Below, one piece after another: positions 23,537 to 33,340 of a stretch of 48,877 bases of DNA; positions within the stretch are counted from its first letter, which is position 1, and every line of letters starts with the position of its first letter. Source of the stretch: Pseudomonadota bacterium. GTDB lineage: Bacteria; Pseudomonadota; Gammaproteobacteria; Steroidobacterales; Steroidobacteraceae. The notes under the pieces are model-generated. The model was given only the letters and a program-made list of their open reading frames with translations. It made no database searches and was not told the DNA's origin. Location of the stretch: positions 1 to 48,877 of the forward strand of contig JAFEDS010000019.1 in the NCBI GenBank assembly GCA_018241505.1, written 5' to 3'. The position numbers and the translations under genes were made by a program.

Positions 23537-23806
23537 ATGCCTCAGCAACATTTGAATAGAGCCACTGACACCGTCGTCCTCACCGTGTCAGGCATGACGT
23601 GTGACGGATGCGCTAACACTGTGGCGCGCGTTCTGTCTCGGGTTCCAGGCGTCGTCGATGCCAAGGTGGATCTCCAAAGCGGCCGCGCTACGGCCAATGG
23701 CACCGCAAGTCCCGCGGCACTCGTGGCAGCGGTCCGGGCAGCCGGTTATGGCGCCGAAAGCGCTGCCTCCACTCTCGACACGGGAGGGGCGAATGGCGGC
23801 GACTGA
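23537..23806 (+). CDS. copZ: Copper chaperone, CopZ-like
   Basis: Cytoplasmic metallochaperone of 89 residues with one HMA domain; GMTCDGC places the copper cysteines at C22 and C25. The hydrophobic and glycine pattern through [20 protein letters not shown] is typical. ATG 23537 has GGAAGGAG upstream. It overlaps the start of copA by 14 bases, so the chaperone and pump are translationally coupled. The operon promoter is CueR-type. Confidence 0.9.
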   Translation: MPQQHLNRATDTVVLTVSGMTCDGCANTVARVLSRVPGVVDAKVDLQSGRATANGTASPAALVAAVRAAGYGAESAASTLDTGGANGGD

Positions 23807-26195
23807 AGCTCTGGACCATCGGTCCCACGTGCTTATGCCCATCGAGGGCATGAGCTGTGCGACCTGCGCAGGCCGCGTGGAGAAGGCGCTGCAAGCTCTC
23901 CCTGGCGTGGAGGCTTCCGTCAACCTCTCCAGCGAGCAGGCCAATGTGGCGTTTGATCCGGCACGGGTGAAGCCGAAGGCGCTGGTCGAGGCGGTCTCGC
24001 GTGCCGGTTACGATATTCCTCACGAGACCCGGGAACTCGCCATCTCAGGCATGACCTGCGCGACCTGCGCCGGTCGTGTCGAACGGGCGCTTTTAGCGGT
24101 ACCGGGCGTCGCGCGGGCGGAGGTCAACCTGGCCAGCGAAAAAGCCTCGGTCGAGGGGGTCGCAGGTCTCCTCCGCCCGGCCGATCTCATCGCCGCCTTG
24201 CGCCGGGCCGGCTACGAAGCCGAGCTGCGGACGGGCGAAGTCGAGCGCGACCGCCAAATTCTGGCCGTGGAAGAGCGGCGGCTCAGGCTCGAGACCTGGC
24301 GGGTCTTCGCGGGCATCGTACTCAGCGCGCCGCTTCTGCTGCCGATGTTCGGGATCGAGCTTCCATCCTGGCTACAGCTCGCGCTGGCGACGCCCGTGCA
24401 GTTTGTCTTGGGCGCGCGTTTCTATCTTCGTGCGTGGAAGGCGCTGCGGGCGCGGACCGGCAACATGGACCTTCTGGTCGTGCTCGGCACTTCGACCGCC
24501 TATTTCTATAGCCTGTATGGACTCCTTGCAGTTCCGACGGGGACGCATCTCTATTTTGAGGCGGTAGCCGTGGTGGTCACGTTGATTCTCGTGGGCAAGT
24601 GGCTCGAGGCGCGCGCCAAGCGCGCGACCACCTCGGCGATCAGAGCCCTCATGTCTCTGAGGCCCGAGAATGCCCGCGTCGTGCACGACAATGAGGAGAT
24701 CGAGGTGCCGATTGCGGCTGTGGCGCCGGGTGATGTCGTCATCGTCCGGCCCGGCGAGAAGCTTCCTGTCGACGGCGTGGTTATCGCCGGACACAGTGAG
24801 GTCGACGAAAGCTTGCTCACGGGAGAAAGCCAGCCGCTGGCAAAGCGGGCCGGTGATCCCGTCACCGGCGGGTCGATCAACGGTAGGGGCCTGCTACGCA
24901 TCGAGACAACCGTCGTCGGTGAACAGTCGACGCTCTCGCGCATCATCGCGCTCGTTGAAAACGCGCAAGCCAAGAAAGCCCCGATCCAACATCTGGTCGA
25001 TCGGGTTGCCGCGATCTTTGTCCCCATCGTCATTGTGGTCGCTCTGGCGGCGTTTTTCGGTTGGTGGCTGATTGCCGGCAACTTCACCGGGGGTGTCATT
25101 GCGGCGGTCGCCGTCATGGTGGTGGCCTGCCCATGCTCCCTGGGGCTGGCCACACCGACCGCCTTGATGGTTGGCACCGGCGCGGCGGCGAAGGCCGGTA
25201 TTCTCATCCGAGATCCTGAAGCGCTCGAGCGCGCTCACCGGCTCGATACGGTCATTTTGGACAAGACCGGGACTGTGACTGAAGGCAAACCCGCCGTGAC
25301 GGAGATCATCACAACCAACATGTCCGAAGGCGAGCTCCTCGCGCTAGCCGCCTCTGCCCAGACCGGAAGCGAACACCCGCTCGCTCGAGCTGTGTTGGCG
25401 AAGGCCGAAGGCGTCACGCTGTCCACCATCGAAGAGTTTCAGAGTTATCCAGGGATGGGGCTGTTGGCGCGCGTGTCGGGGCGATGGATCGCCATCGGCA
25501 ATCGCCGCCTCCTGGTTGAAAAGGGCGTGCCCACCGACGCCCTGGAAGCTCGTGTTGCCCTCCTGGAGGAACGTGGTCGCACCGTGATGTGGGTGGCTGC
25601 ACTGGAGCCTGAGGCGCGCCTGCTGGGCGTCATCTCCGTCTCCGACCCAGTGAGGGCGACAGCCAAGGCGGCGGTGCAACACCTGCAGCACCTGGGCATC
25701 GAGACGATAATGGTGACCGGCGATCACGAACGGACCGCTGCCGCTGTTGCTGCGGAGCTCGGTATCCAGAGGGTGATCGCCTCCGTGCTCCCTGTCGAGA
25801 AGGCGGCCGAAGTGCGCCGACTGCAGGCCGAAGGCCGTCGCGTCGGGATGGTCGGGGATGGCGTCAACGACGCCCCGGCGCTTGCGGCCGCCGATGTCGG
25901 CATCGCTATGGGTGGCGGCTCGGACGTGGCGCTGCAGACGGCGGGCATCACGCTGATGCGTCCGGACCCCCTGTTGGTCAGTGATGCCATTGCCGTCAGC
26001 CGAGCGACCCACAACAAGATCCGGCAAGGACTGTTCTGGGCCTTCGTCTATAACGTGATCGGCATGCCGCTGGCGGCCATCGGCCTCTTGGGACCGATGA
26101 TTTCCGGGGCCGCCATGGCGCTGTCCTCGGTGAGCGTGGTGTCCAACGCACTTCTGCTACGACGCTGGCGACCGGCTGCGAAGGTGAGGGCCTGA
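23793..26195 (+). CDS. copA: Copper-exporting P1B-type ATPase
   Basis: Inner-membrane Cu(I) export pump of 800 residues. Two N-terminal HMA domains carry CATC at C22/C25 and C89/C92. The actuator motif is TGES (343-346), the membrane metal site is CPC (446-448, in [11 protein letters not shown]), the phosphorylated aspartate is D490 in DKTGT, the nucleotide domain has SEHPLARAV and the hinge is [20 protein letters not shown]. The last helix includes [18 protein letters not shown], which agrees with the copper subclass (M-x-x-S-S). ATG 23793 has GGGAGG upstream. It sits between copZ and cueR, overlapping both. It is complete, unlike the related gene at the left edge. Confidence 0.96.
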   Translation: MAATEALDHRSHVLMPIEGMSCATCAGRVEKALQALPGVEASVNLSSEQANVAFDPARVKPKALVEAVSRAGYDIPHETRELAISGMTCATCAGRVERALLAVPGVARAEVNLASEKASVEGVAGLLRPADLIAALRRAGYEAELRTGEVERDRQILAVEERRLRLETWRVFAGIVLSAPLLLPMFGIELPSWLQLALATPVQFVLGARFYLRAWKALRARTGNMDLLVVLGTSTAYFYSLYGLLAVPTGTHLYFEAVAVVVTLILVGKWLEARAKRATTSAIRALMSLRPENARVVHDNEEIEVPIAAVAPGDVVIVRPGEKLPVDGVVIAGHSEVDESLLTGESQPLAKRAGDPVTGGSINGRGLLRIETTVVGEQSTLSRIIALVENAQAKKAPIQHLVDRVAAIFVPIVIVVALAAFFGWWLIAGNFTGGVIAAVAVMVVACPCSLGLATPTALMVGTGAAAKAGILIRDPEALERAHRLDTVILDKTGTVTEGKPAVTEIITTNMSEGELLALAASAQTGSEHPLARAVLAKAEGVTLSTIEEFQSYPGMGLLARVSGRWIAIGNRRLLVEKGVPTDALEARVALLEERGRTVMWVAALEPEARLLGVISVSDPVRATAKAAVQHLQHLGIETIMVTGDHERTAAAVAAELGIQRVIASVLPVEKAAEVRRLQAEGRRVGMVGDGVNDAPALAAADVGIAMGGGSDVALQTAGITLMRPDPLLVSDAIAVSRATHNKIRQGLFWAFVYNVIGMPLAAIGLLGPMISGAAMALSSVSVVSNALLLRRWRPAAKVRA

Positions 26196-26629
26196 TGATG
26201 CAATCCAACGGCCAGTTGACGATCGGTCAGGTGGCGGCTTTGTCGGGCGTGCCGCCCAAGACCATTCGGTTCTACGAAGAAAGCGGGATTATCGCGAGCG
26301 CTTATCGGAATGAAAACCGCTATCGCACCTACTCGGAAACCGACGTGCAAACCCTGCGCTTCATTGCGCACGCCCGAGGCTTAGGCTTTTCGTTGAAGGA
26401 TGTCAGCGAGCTGTTGTCGCTCTATCGGGATCGCAAGCGTGCGAGCAAGGACGTGAGGCGCCTTGCACTTGCGCATCTTGCCGATCTCGATCGTCGGATT
26501 GCGAACCTCACGGCCATGCGCAACACGATTGCCGATCTCGCTCAGCGCTGTCGTGGCGATGATCGACCGGAATGCCCGATCATCGAAGAGCTCGAGGAAT
26601 CTGACTCTTCAGACCGGCGAAAACGCTGA
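26195..26629 (+). CDS. cueR: CueR-type MerR-family copper regulator
   Basis: Dimeric DNA-binding regulator of 144 residues. The helix-turn-helix is LTIGQVAALSGVPPKTIRFY with YEESGII, then ENRYRTYSETDVQTLRFIAH. The metal loop has C119 and C127 in the pattern C-x7-C (CRGDDRPEC, then PII), as in Cu(I)-sensing CueR. ATG 26195 overlaps the copA stop (TGATG). It should activate the copZ promoter at 23475 and probably the efflux promoter at 36846, both with CueR-type dyads and 19-base spacers. Confidence 0.93.
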   Translation: MMQSNGQLTIGQVAALSGVPPKTIRFYEESGIIASAYRNENRYRTYSETDVQTLRFIAHARGLGFSLKDVSELLSLYRDRKRASKDVRRLALAHLADLDRRIANLTAMRNTIADLAQRCRGDDRPECPIIEELEESDSSDRRKR

Positions 26630-26786
26630 GGGTCAGCCACACCCCGACTCGGGAGTTCTCTGACGCGGTGTTAGTGCGCGATTCCGTTGTCAATACTTTT
26701 TAGCCTCGGCGTGTTAGCCGGTTCGCAGTCAGTGCCCGCGGCGCAATGGCCGCCTTTCAAGCGAAGGGCCCCTGGCAGTCTGGCCG

Positions 26787-28334
26787 CTAGGCAGAAAGCA
26801 TCCACAGGCCGAACTCCGCCGTCCCGAACAGGTTGCGAAAGCCCTCGGGAACGCCCTCGTGCAACACCGATTTGAGCAAGCCGTGCACTCCCAGTGAGCC
26901 CAGCTCGCGCCACATGCGGTCAGGAAGAGGGTGCCCGGCGGCCTCCTGCATGAGTAGCGTGATCAGGTACAGCACGATCAGAAAGTTGTGCGCGGAAGTC
27001 AGATCGAAGGCGTACGAGTAGGTTTTGCTGAACAGTGTGTTGCGTAGCACTTGCCCGATGAACTCGGGCTCGCGGACTTCCTTTTCGTACAAGGCTGCAG
27101 GGATCGCTTTGGGGATCGTACCCAGAACCGCCCGGTCCCAAGCGAGGATTTTCGTGAGCATGTCATGGATCGCGTGGCGTAGCTGCGCGGTGATAACCAC
27201 CATCGTCTCCCCGAGCCATCGCTCAGTCTCGATGGCTTCGTTGTCGCGCAGGGCTCCGAGGACTTTACTTCCCAGATAGAGCCGTCGACGCATAGGGAGA
27301 TGCTCCGCGGCGAGAACATCGCAGAGCGCTTTTTCGACGTCGCGGAAGTCCTCCCAGGAAATCTCTACCGCGGGCGTCAAACGAAACCCATTGGGGCGCC
27401 GCGGCTCAGCGTGAGCAAGTCTCTCTCGCAGATCTTCCGCGCGGTCAAGGAGAGTAGGCCCGACACCGCGGCGTGTACCATCGCATATGGGGCTCAAGGC
27501 AACAGCGATGCCGTCCGGGGTTTGCGCAAACGCAACGGGGAAGACACAGCAGGGCCCAAATGGCTGGCGGCCCAATATCTGGTGGATGAGGCACTGTCCA
27601 TGTGAGCCCAGGAAGCGGCATGTTTCATTCAGCGCCTTCAGTTGCAGCTTCCCATCGAGACGCTGTGTCAGATGCGTATCCTCCAGTCTCGGCTGCAGAG
27701 TTAACCACGGTATCGCATCGATCAGTAACTGCGCTTCGGGCGGCAGGACGATCTCGAAGTCGTGCTTACAGCAGACGGTGCTCATCTGGCAGATGAATCG
27801 GGCATCCGGCAAGGAACTGAACGACACCGGTGGCCGCCAATACTGTCTGAGGTAGCTCGCGTCAATGAGGGCCCGAGCGCGAGGGAGGTTCGACACTCGC
27901 ATCCATGGATAGTCGGCCAGGGAATGCAGATAGCCGTCAGCGTATGACCAGTCGTGGATTTTTGGGGCGAGTGTAGCCCAGCCGACCCGCGGCCCGCCCC
28001 CCGTGGCTTGGATGCCGAGCGCCGTGAAAATCCTGCGTCGTTCTCGTGTTTCCGTCACGTCAAAGCAGTAGACGGCTTTGTCTCCGTTCGCGTCCTCGGA
28101 CTTGTGTAAGAGTTCGGAACGTGTGAAGTGGGGCAACACGTTCGCCCCCTGCAGGTTGATCGTACGATGAGTCGCGGCGTACTCCGCAAGGTCAGTTTCC
28201 GCGGCTCGCTTGAGACCCTCCGGATGACGGAGTAGCGCACTTGGCGCGTGCATCTGATACAGGCGCTCGCCCTCCACTGGGTTACTGAGCGCACCGAGAA
28301 AATGGTCAAAAAGCGGTTCTGGCTCGAAGGGCAA
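26787..28334 (-). CDS. Large cysteine-cluster protein, FliB/YkgJ-like
   Basis: Protein of 515 residues from a TTG at 28334; no better start exists. The middle (about residues 178-290) has the cysteine pattern of the flagellin N-methylase/YkgJ group: FICQMSTVCCKHDFEI, later CRFLGSHGQCLIHQ and GPCCVFPVAFA, a probable Fe-S or zinc centre. The N-terminal 170 and C-terminal 220 residues match nothing I recognise; the C-terminal part ends in a long helical, partly hydrophobic region (FLIVLYLITLLMQEAAG). No flagellar genes are nearby. It is a single-gene unit convergent with cueR. A modifying enzyme or metal-storage role is speculative. Confidence 0.8.
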   Translation of the reverse strand: MPFEPEPLFDHFLGALSNPVEGERLYQMHAPSALLRHPEGLKRAAETDLAEYAATHRTINLQGANVLPHFTRSELLHKSEDANGDKAVYCFDVTETRERRRIFTALGIQATGGGPRVGWATLAPKIHDWSYADGYLHSLADYPWMRVSNLPRARALIDASYLRQYWRPPVSFSSLPDARFICQMSTVCCKHDFEIVLPPEAQLLIDAIPWLTLQPRLEDTHLTQRLDGKLQLKALNETCRFLGSHGQCLIHQILGRQPFGPCCVFPVAFAQTPDGIAVALSPICDGTRRGVGPTLLDRAEDLRERLAHAEPRRPNGFRLTPAVEISWEDFRDVEKALCDVLAAEHLPMRRRLYLGSKVLGALRDNEAIETERWLGETMVVITAQLRHAIHDMLTKILAWDRAVLGTIPKAIPAALYEKEVREPEFIGQVLRNTLFSKTYSYAFDLTSAHNFLIVLYLITLLMQEAAGHPLPDRMWRELGSLGVHGLLKSVLHEGVPEGFRNLFGTAEFGLWMLSA

Positions 28335-28487
28335 GTCAGGCGGTCCAACGTGGGTGCCGGTACATAGAAGGACCCCGTGGAAGGATGCTTTATTTCAGCA
28401 TCGGATCGTCAGTCTCGCGCGCCTGGGCGTTATGGGGGCCGAAAATCTGCGCGCCGTGTTGGATCTCGGGATTCCTTGTTGGCTCAG

Positions 28488-29963
28488 TCACCGCGTGCGC
28501 GCCAGCCACCATTTGAGAATCCTCGCCGTGCCGGGAGTCAGGCGCGTCCGCAGGTACTCGTCCGCGAGGCGGCGGAGGTACTCCGACCGCGTCGGGTAAG
28601 GTAAGACGAGCGATCCGAGCTGTCCGAGCCCCAACCGGCGAGTCATCATCAACACGAGTGCCGAGATCTGCTCGCCTGCGTCCTTGCCAACGATGGTCGC
28701 GCCCAGAATGTGATCCGATCGTTTTTCGGTGAGGACTTCGGCGTACCCGTCTGCCGCATCGTCCGTAGCGCCGCGATCCAAGTCGCCAAACTTAACCCGG
28801 TACTGATCGTAGAGCCGACCCGCTCGATCGAGCTCAACGCGCGTAGCCCCCACGTGAGCGAGTTCCGGTTTCGTGTAAGTGCACCGCGGAATGATGAGGC
28901 GATCGGCTCGCGCTCGCCCGAGGAACAGTGCATTGCGGATGACGATGCGCGCCTGGGCGTCCGCACTGTGCGTGAAGGGATAGTGTGAGCAGACATCCCC
29001 GGCCGCGTAAATGTGGGTTTGCGAGGTTTGAAGCCGTGCGTTGACCTCAATGCCGGTTTTGGGATCATAGCGGACACCGGCCGCCTCGAGATTCAAGTCA
29101 TCGACACTGCGCCGGCGGCCCGCGGCAACCAGGATCTGGTCGCACTCAATGCGCTGATTGCCGTCCAATTCCAACACCTTCGACCCGTCCACTTGGGAGG
29201 CCGACCGAGCTCGAACCGCCAGGTGCAGTTCGACGCCATCGCGCTTGAGCGAGCGCGCGACGAGCTCGGCGGCCTCGGGTTCGTCGTTAGGGAGTACACG
29301 GGGTTCTTGTTCGATCAGGTCAACCCGTGTGCCTAGCCGCACAAAGGCTTGCGCAAGTTCGCATCCGACCGGGCCGCCGCCCAATACGAGGAGCCGGCGC
29401 GGCGGCGCTGACAGCTCAAAGATCGTCTCGTTGGTGAGCGGCTTCAATTCCTCGAGCCCTGGAATGGGCGGAACGAAGGGATGCGCACCCGTCGCGATCA
29501 GGATCTTACGAGCGCGTAGGATCTGATCGCCAACCCGGATACGGTGTGGATTGATGAATCGCGCGGATCCGAGGAATACATCGACACCCTCTTGAACGTA
29601 TCGTGCCACGGAGTCGTGGTGCGCGATTTCGGCGCGTACGGCCCGAACTCGAGACATCGCATCCTGGAAAGGCAGGCGCTCCGCGGACGAGGCCAGCAAG
29701 GTCTTGGAGGGTACGCATCCGGCGTTCAAACAGTCGCCACCCATCGCCTGGCGCTCGATCAGCGCGACTTTCGCGCCGAGTCGCGCGGCGCCCATGGCCG
29801 CGACGAGACCCGCGGGTCCGGCGCCAATGACCACCAGGTTGTAGCGGTCGGCTGGGCGCGGGTTGCGGTAGTCGGGCGGAAAGACCAGTTGCCGCCACTC
29901 CTCGTTGTAGCGATCGCCGGAGCGTGCGGGCCGACCCTCGGTGCTTATGATCGGGGAGCTCAT
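28488..29963 (-). CDS. Mercuric reductase-like FAD/NAD(P) disulfide oxidoreductase
   Basis: Flavoprotein of 491 residues in the pyridine nucleotide-disulfide oxidoreductase class I family. The FAD site is NLVVIGAGPAGLVAAMGAAR; the redox disulfide is in GGDCLNAGCVPSKTL; the NAD(P) site is LLVLGGGPVGCELAQAFVRL; the second FAD site is IYAAGDVC. It lacks the C-terminal Cys-Cys of true MerA and the N-terminal HMA domain, so it probably reduces another electrophile or disulfide. It overlaps the upstream TVP38 gene (ATGA), a pairing known in many bacteria. Confidence 0.92.
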   Translation of the reverse strand: MSSPIISTEGRPARSGDRYNEEWRQLVFPPDYRNPRPADRYNLVVIGAGPAGLVAAMGAARLGAKVALIERQAMGGDCLNAGCVPSKTLLASSAERLPFQDAMSRVRAVRAEIAHHDSVARYVQEGVDVFLGSARFINPHRIRVGDQILRARKILIATGAHPFVPPIPGLEELKPLTNETIFELSAPPRRLLVLGGGPVGCELAQAFVRLGTRVDLIEQEPRVLPNDEPEAAELVARSLKRDGVELHLAVRARSASQVDGSKVLELDGNQRIECDQILVAAGRRRSVDDLNLEAAGVRYDPKTGIEVNARLQTSQTHIYAAGDVCSHYPFTHSADAQARIVIRNALFLGRARADRLIIPRCTYTKPELAHVGATRVELDRAGRLYDQYRVKFGDLDRGATDDAADGYAEVLTEKRSDHILGATIVGKDAGEQISALVLMMTRRLGLGQLGSLVLPYPTRSEYLRRLADEYLRTRLTPGTARILKWWLARTR

Positions 29964-30664
29964 GCGGCCAATTCGCGATCGAGCTGGCGGCGGGCAAGCC
30001 GCGTGACTAGCACCGCCACGGCGACCGTCGCCGCCAATCCAACCACCAGGAGCAGACTCCGGACACTCCCGACATGGGCATGTCCCGTGAGTGCCTCGGC
30101 GAGGCTGCTGGCCACCGAACCCGCATAGACGTAGGCGATCGTCGCCGGCAGCATGCCGAGCCAGGAGGCCACGATGAAGTCACGGGGCCGAACGGCCGTG
30201 ATTCCGTAGGTATAGTTGAGGAGGTTGAACGGAAACACGGGTGACAAGCGCGTCAGCAGCACAATCCAGAAGCCGCGGGTTCCGAGTGCGCGGTCGAGCG
30301 CATGGATCCTGGGCCATCCTTCGACCCGACGCCGCACCCAGTCGCGGGCCAGCGTGCGGCCGAGCACGAATGCCGCTGTGGCCCCCAAGACGCTGCCTGC
30401 TGAGACGGTCAAAGTCCCGAGCCACAGACCGAAAAGGGCCCCAGCGGCGAGGGTGAGAATGAGTCCGGGGACCAGGCCGACGGTAGCCAACACATACAGG
30501 CCGATAAAGGCCAACGCGGCAACCTCGCGATGCCCGGCAGTCCAGGTGAGCGCCCAGCGCAGCCACTCCCTCACGGGGAGTAGGATCGCGATCATCGCGA
30601 GGAGCACCAGCAGGGCGGTCAAGATGAGCGCGCGCAAGCCCCCTTGTTTGAAAGCTACATGCAT
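29960..30664 (-). CDS. TVP38/TMEM64 (VTT) family membrane protein
   Basis: Inner-membrane protein of 234 residues of the DedA-like VTT family. Characteristic stretches are LVPGLILTLAAGALFGLWLG, the helix GSVLGATAAFVLGRTLARDW and LLTRLSPVFPFNLLNYTYGI. About six hydrophobic segments. It precedes the mercuric-reductase-like gene with a 4-base overlap; the pair probably works together, perhaps linking membrane lipid or thiol chemistry to the flavoenzyme. ATG 30664 has a weak ribosome-binding site. Confidence 0.9.
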   Translation of the reverse strand: MHVAFKQGGLRALILTALLVLLAMIAILLPVREWLRWALTWTAGHREVAALAFIGLYVLATVGLVPGLILTLAAGALFGLWLGTLTVSAGSVLGATAAFVLGRTLARDWVRRRVEGWPRIHALDRALGTRGFWIVLLTRLSPVFPFNLLNYTYGITAVRPRDFIVASWLGMLPATIAYVYAGSVASSLAEALTGHAHVGSVRSLLLVVGLAATVAVAVLVTRLARRQLDRELAA

Positions 30665-30793
30665 ACTCAGTAGACCGCTGCTTGGGCGCCGAAATTGCAG
30701 AGGCGCATTAAGCCTTTACGGCCTTCCGCCTGTCGCGAGCCATCGGCGTACCGAGTTCAGGGGGACGCGATGAGCCGTCGAGACGGGCCAATT

Positions 30794-31375
30794 TTAAGGC
30801 GATGCTGGAAGCAGGGCCTTGAGCGACTGGCGCACGCTGTGGCGCAGTGAATCCCGATCCATGCCCGCCTTGACGAGGACCCGCAGTCCGCAGATGAAGT
30901 TGATCAGGCTGCTCGCCAGTACCTGGCAATTGATACGACGCGAGAGCTGCCCCGCAGTCTGCGCCTGAGCGGCCCGGGCAGCCAGGACAGCGGCCAACTC
31001 ATCGAGACCGGCGCGAACGCGCCTTGCGATTCGGCGGTCCCGCGGAGCCAACTCCGCGGCGCAGTTGACGAGCAGACAACCGCGACCGTCGTTGTTGCTC
31101 TCGATGATCGAGTCGAGGAGGGCGCGCACGCCTGTACGAAACCCCTTCGCGGCGAGCAAGGAATTCAGCATCCTGACCTGAGCGGTCGTGTAATGATCGA
31201 TCGCTTCGGTGAGCACCTGATGTTTGCTTCCGAAACTGTTGTAAAGGGAAGATTTGTTGAGTCCGGTAGCGGCGACCAGCTCGGCCATGGACGCGGCATG
31301 GTAGCCTCTCGACCAGATCAGCATCGTCGCTGCCTCGAGCGCCTGATGCTTGTCGAACGAGAGAGGCCGGCCCAT
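30794..31375 (-). CDS. TetR-family transcriptional regulator
   Basis: Regulator of 193 residues (ATG 31375; a TTG at 31399 would add eight residues). The helix-turn-helix is ALEAATMLIWSRGYHAASMA followed by LVAATGLNKSSLYNSFGSKH. The C-terminal ligand domain includes CLLVNCAAELAPRD, with two cysteines as in electrophile-responsive relatives (NemR/AcuR type); this is suggestive only. It is on the same strand as, and upstream of, the TVP38-oxidoreductase pair and may control it, or the AhpD-like gene further upstream. Confidence 0.88.
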   Translation of the reverse strand: MGRPLSFDKHQALEAATMLIWSRGYHAASMAELVAATGLNKSSLYNSFGSKHQVLTEAIDHYTTAQVRMLNSLLAAKGFRTGVRALLDSIIESNNDGRGCLLVNCAAELAPRDRRIARRVRAGLDELAAVLAARAAQAQTAGQLSRRINCQVLASSLINFICGLRVLVKAGMDRDSLRHSVRQSLKALLPASP

Positions 31376-31673
31376 ACGCTTTTCGGAAACCTTCAGCAAA
31401 GGGTAGAAATAGCAGCTTCAGCGAAGCACTGGACCATACGGTACAGAACCGCTTCTCTGAGAGTCAAGCTCCAACGAGGCGCAATGTACGACTGAACCCA
31501 GCGACGTGCCTCTCCAAAGTCGCACCGGGCATGGACGGTCGTGCCGTGTCTGGCGCCCGCTGAAACGCCGCTCGATCAACCTTTCATTCGAGCGAGCGCT
31601 CGGCGGGACCGGGATCGCCTACACCCGGCATCGGCCGCTGGAACACAATGCCTGTGCCGGCTCGCGTTTCATT
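31376..31673. other. Intergenic region, about 300 bases
   Basis: Between the TetR gene and the AhpD-like gene on the same strand. I see no open frame with a ribosome-binding site and no clear terminator. The TetR promoter and operator should lie at its left end. Confidence 0.4.
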
Positions 31674-32255
31674 CTAGTCCACGGCAGGTCCGGACCACTT
31701 GAAGACCTCAAACGCGGGGTCTGGCTTGGCGTGGAACAGGTGATTGGAATAATTGCTCAACGTCTTGACCGCGATCGCCAGGATGATTTCCAACACGTGC
31801 CGCTCGGTAAAGCCCGCCTCCAGAAATTCCCGCAACTCTTCCGGGGCAGGGCGACCCCGGCTGCCGACCATGATGCGGGTGAACGTCGCGAGGGCTTCGA
31901 GCCGGCGGTCCGGCAGGATCTTCCCCTGACGGAGTGCTTCAAGAACCGGGGACGGCACCTTCGACATCTGCTGAGCGATGAAACTGTGTGCCGCCACGCA
32001 GTATGTGCAGCCATTGAAGACACTGATCGTCAGAAAGACCACTTCCTGCTCGGGCGGTGAGAAGCCGGACTCTCCGCGAAAGTGATCATATCCGCGTATA
32101 TACGTATCAAACATGCCGGCGGAGTTAGCCATATTGGCGTACATCGCCGGAATGAAGCCGATGCGGCGTTTGGCGTCCTCGAGGAGCGCTCTGGAGGCGT
32201 CCGAGGCGGTTTCGGGCGTCTGGCCCGGCAGGGAAAGCTTCGCAACAGATGTCAT
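31674..32255 (-). CDS. Carboxymuconolactone decarboxylase/AhpD-like protein
   Basis: Protein of 193 residues. The AhpD-type redox site is VFNGCTYCVAAHSFIAQ, with the Cys-x-x-Cys and histidine expected of alkylhydroperoxidase-like proteins. Helical pattern and length fit the peroxidase-related subgroup. ATG 32255 is preceded by GCGAGGAA; the longer frame from TTG 32270 is less likely. Its partner reductant is unknown. Two other AhpD-like genes lie at 43276 and 47471. Confidence 0.88.
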   Translation of the reverse strand: MTSVAKLSLPGQTPETASDASRALLEDAKRRIGFIPAMYANMANSAGMFDTYIRGYDHFRGESGFSPPEQEVVFLTISVFNGCTYCVAAHSFIAQQMSKVPSPVLEALRQGKILPDRRLEALATFTRIMVGSRGRPAPEELREFLEAGFTERHVLEIILAIAVKTLSNYSNHLFHAKPDPAFEVFKWSGPAVD

Positions 32256-32538
32256 GGATTCCTCGCTCAATGAGTTAGTCGGGCGGTCGATTCTGGACCG
32301 CTCGGTTCAAATAAAGCAAGGACCGTGTGCTGAAGGGCGCGGGAAGCTCACCGCGCCCCTCCTGATGAAGGCGCAGGGGGACATCGGTCGCTGTTGTTAT
32401 CGCGTCGCCGACATCCTCAGCAATAACGGCCAGCCGCGCGCGGTCTACCTTATTGACAGTGTGATCGGGCGACGAGTTTCGCCTGGAATAGATCGGGGAG
32501 CAGCTGTGCGAAGGTGTTGCGGCTTAAGCGGAGCGCAA

Positions 32539-33111
32539 ATGATGTTCGAAGCTAAATTCCGATCCACCCATTCCGATCTGCCCACGTTGTTCAACGGTTC
32601 GCTTTGGCCACCAGCCGAGCGGCGCGTCGCGGCGCGTCGTCCCGAGTTCGCGCGCGTCACGATCGCGGATGCTGCCGCGTCTGTCGTGACCGACTTTAGT
32701 TGCGAGCTACCCGTGACGGTGACCGAGGATCGGCCGATTGACGAGGCACTCCGCGACATGATCTACGCGGGCGTGCGCGCGCTCCTGGTGGTGCGGGGCG
32801 ATGCCGTCACCGGTCTCATCACGTCCTACGATATTCAAGGCGAGCGTCCGCTGCAGTTCCTACGGGGCGCGAATTTCACCCGGCATGATGAGATCGAAGT
32901 GGGCCACATCATGACACCCTGGGAGCAGGTCGCCAGACTCGACTGGCACTCCGTCGGCGTGGCGCGTGTCTATGACATCGCAAAAATCTTTCGTCGCACG
33001 AGTGCGAGTCACGTGGTGATTTTTGAATGTCCACCTCGAGAAGCCGGATGCTTCGTTCGGGGGCTCCTGTCGCGGACCCGACTCGAAGGACAGTTGGGAC
33101 AGCCTCTCTGA
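32539..33111 (+). CDS. CBS-domain protein (paralogue of the gene at 19631)
   Basis: Protein of 190 residues with two CBS motifs: VTEDRPIDEALRDMIYAGVR with TGLITSYDIQGERP, then VGHIMTPWEQVARL with ASHVVIFECPPREAG. The shared insert G-E-(K/R)-P-x-Q-F-L marks it as a paralogue of the 19631 protein, with about 45 residues more at its N-terminus before the first CBS motif. The start at ATG 32539 is chosen because GGAG lies six bases before; the upstream open frame is not coding. It is followed by tandem hairpins at 33247-33340. Confidence 0.85.
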   Translation: MMFEAKFRSTHSDLPTLFNGSLWPPAERRVAARRPEFARVTIADAAASVVTDFSCELPVTVTEDRPIDEALRDMIYAGVRALLVVRGDAVTGLITSYDIQGERPLQFLRGANFTRHDEIEVGHIMTPWEQVARLDWHSVGVARVYDIAKIFRRTSASHVVIFECPPREAGCFVRGLLSRTRLEGQLGQPL

Positions 33112-33246
33112 AGCCCTCTGAAAGCGCAAGTTCGCTAACGACCGTGCCGCTGCGCACCGGATGACGAGTCATGGATCTCCAAGATTACTCCGTGCTGTCA
33201 GGCGTTCGGTCTCGTTCTCAGGTCATGCCCTTGAGTGCTGCGCCCC

Positions 33247-33299
33247 AGAACAATCTCGTGCGTCCAATCCCACCCGCAAGGCACAAGATTGTTCTTTTT
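33247..33299 (+). terminator. Strong hairpin with T run downstream of the CBS gene
   Basis: AGAACAATCTCGTGC (33247-33261) pairs with GCACAAGATTGTTCT (33281-33295) with one mismatch, 19-base loop, and the stem is followed by TTTTT (33295-33299). This is 135 bases after the CBS stop and should end its transcript. Confidence 0.65.
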
Positions 33300-33340
33300 C
33301 CCGACCGGACTCGCCTTGTGCGGGTTCGGTCGGGCTTTCT
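33300..33340 (+). terminator. Second hairpin, immediately after the first
   Basis: Fourteen consecutive pairs, two of them G-U, form between CCCGACCGGACTCG (33300-33313) and CGGGTTCGGTCGGG (33321-33334) around the loop CCTTGTG, followed by CTTTCT. The loop CTTGTGC is complementary to GCACAAG in the first hairpin, so the two can form an alternative structure. Confidence 0.55.

Noticed and set aside
28395-28413. GATGCT/AGCATC hairpin upstream of the FliB/YkgJ-like gene
   Set aside because: The stem has only six pairs, with no T run and no conserved context; probably chance.
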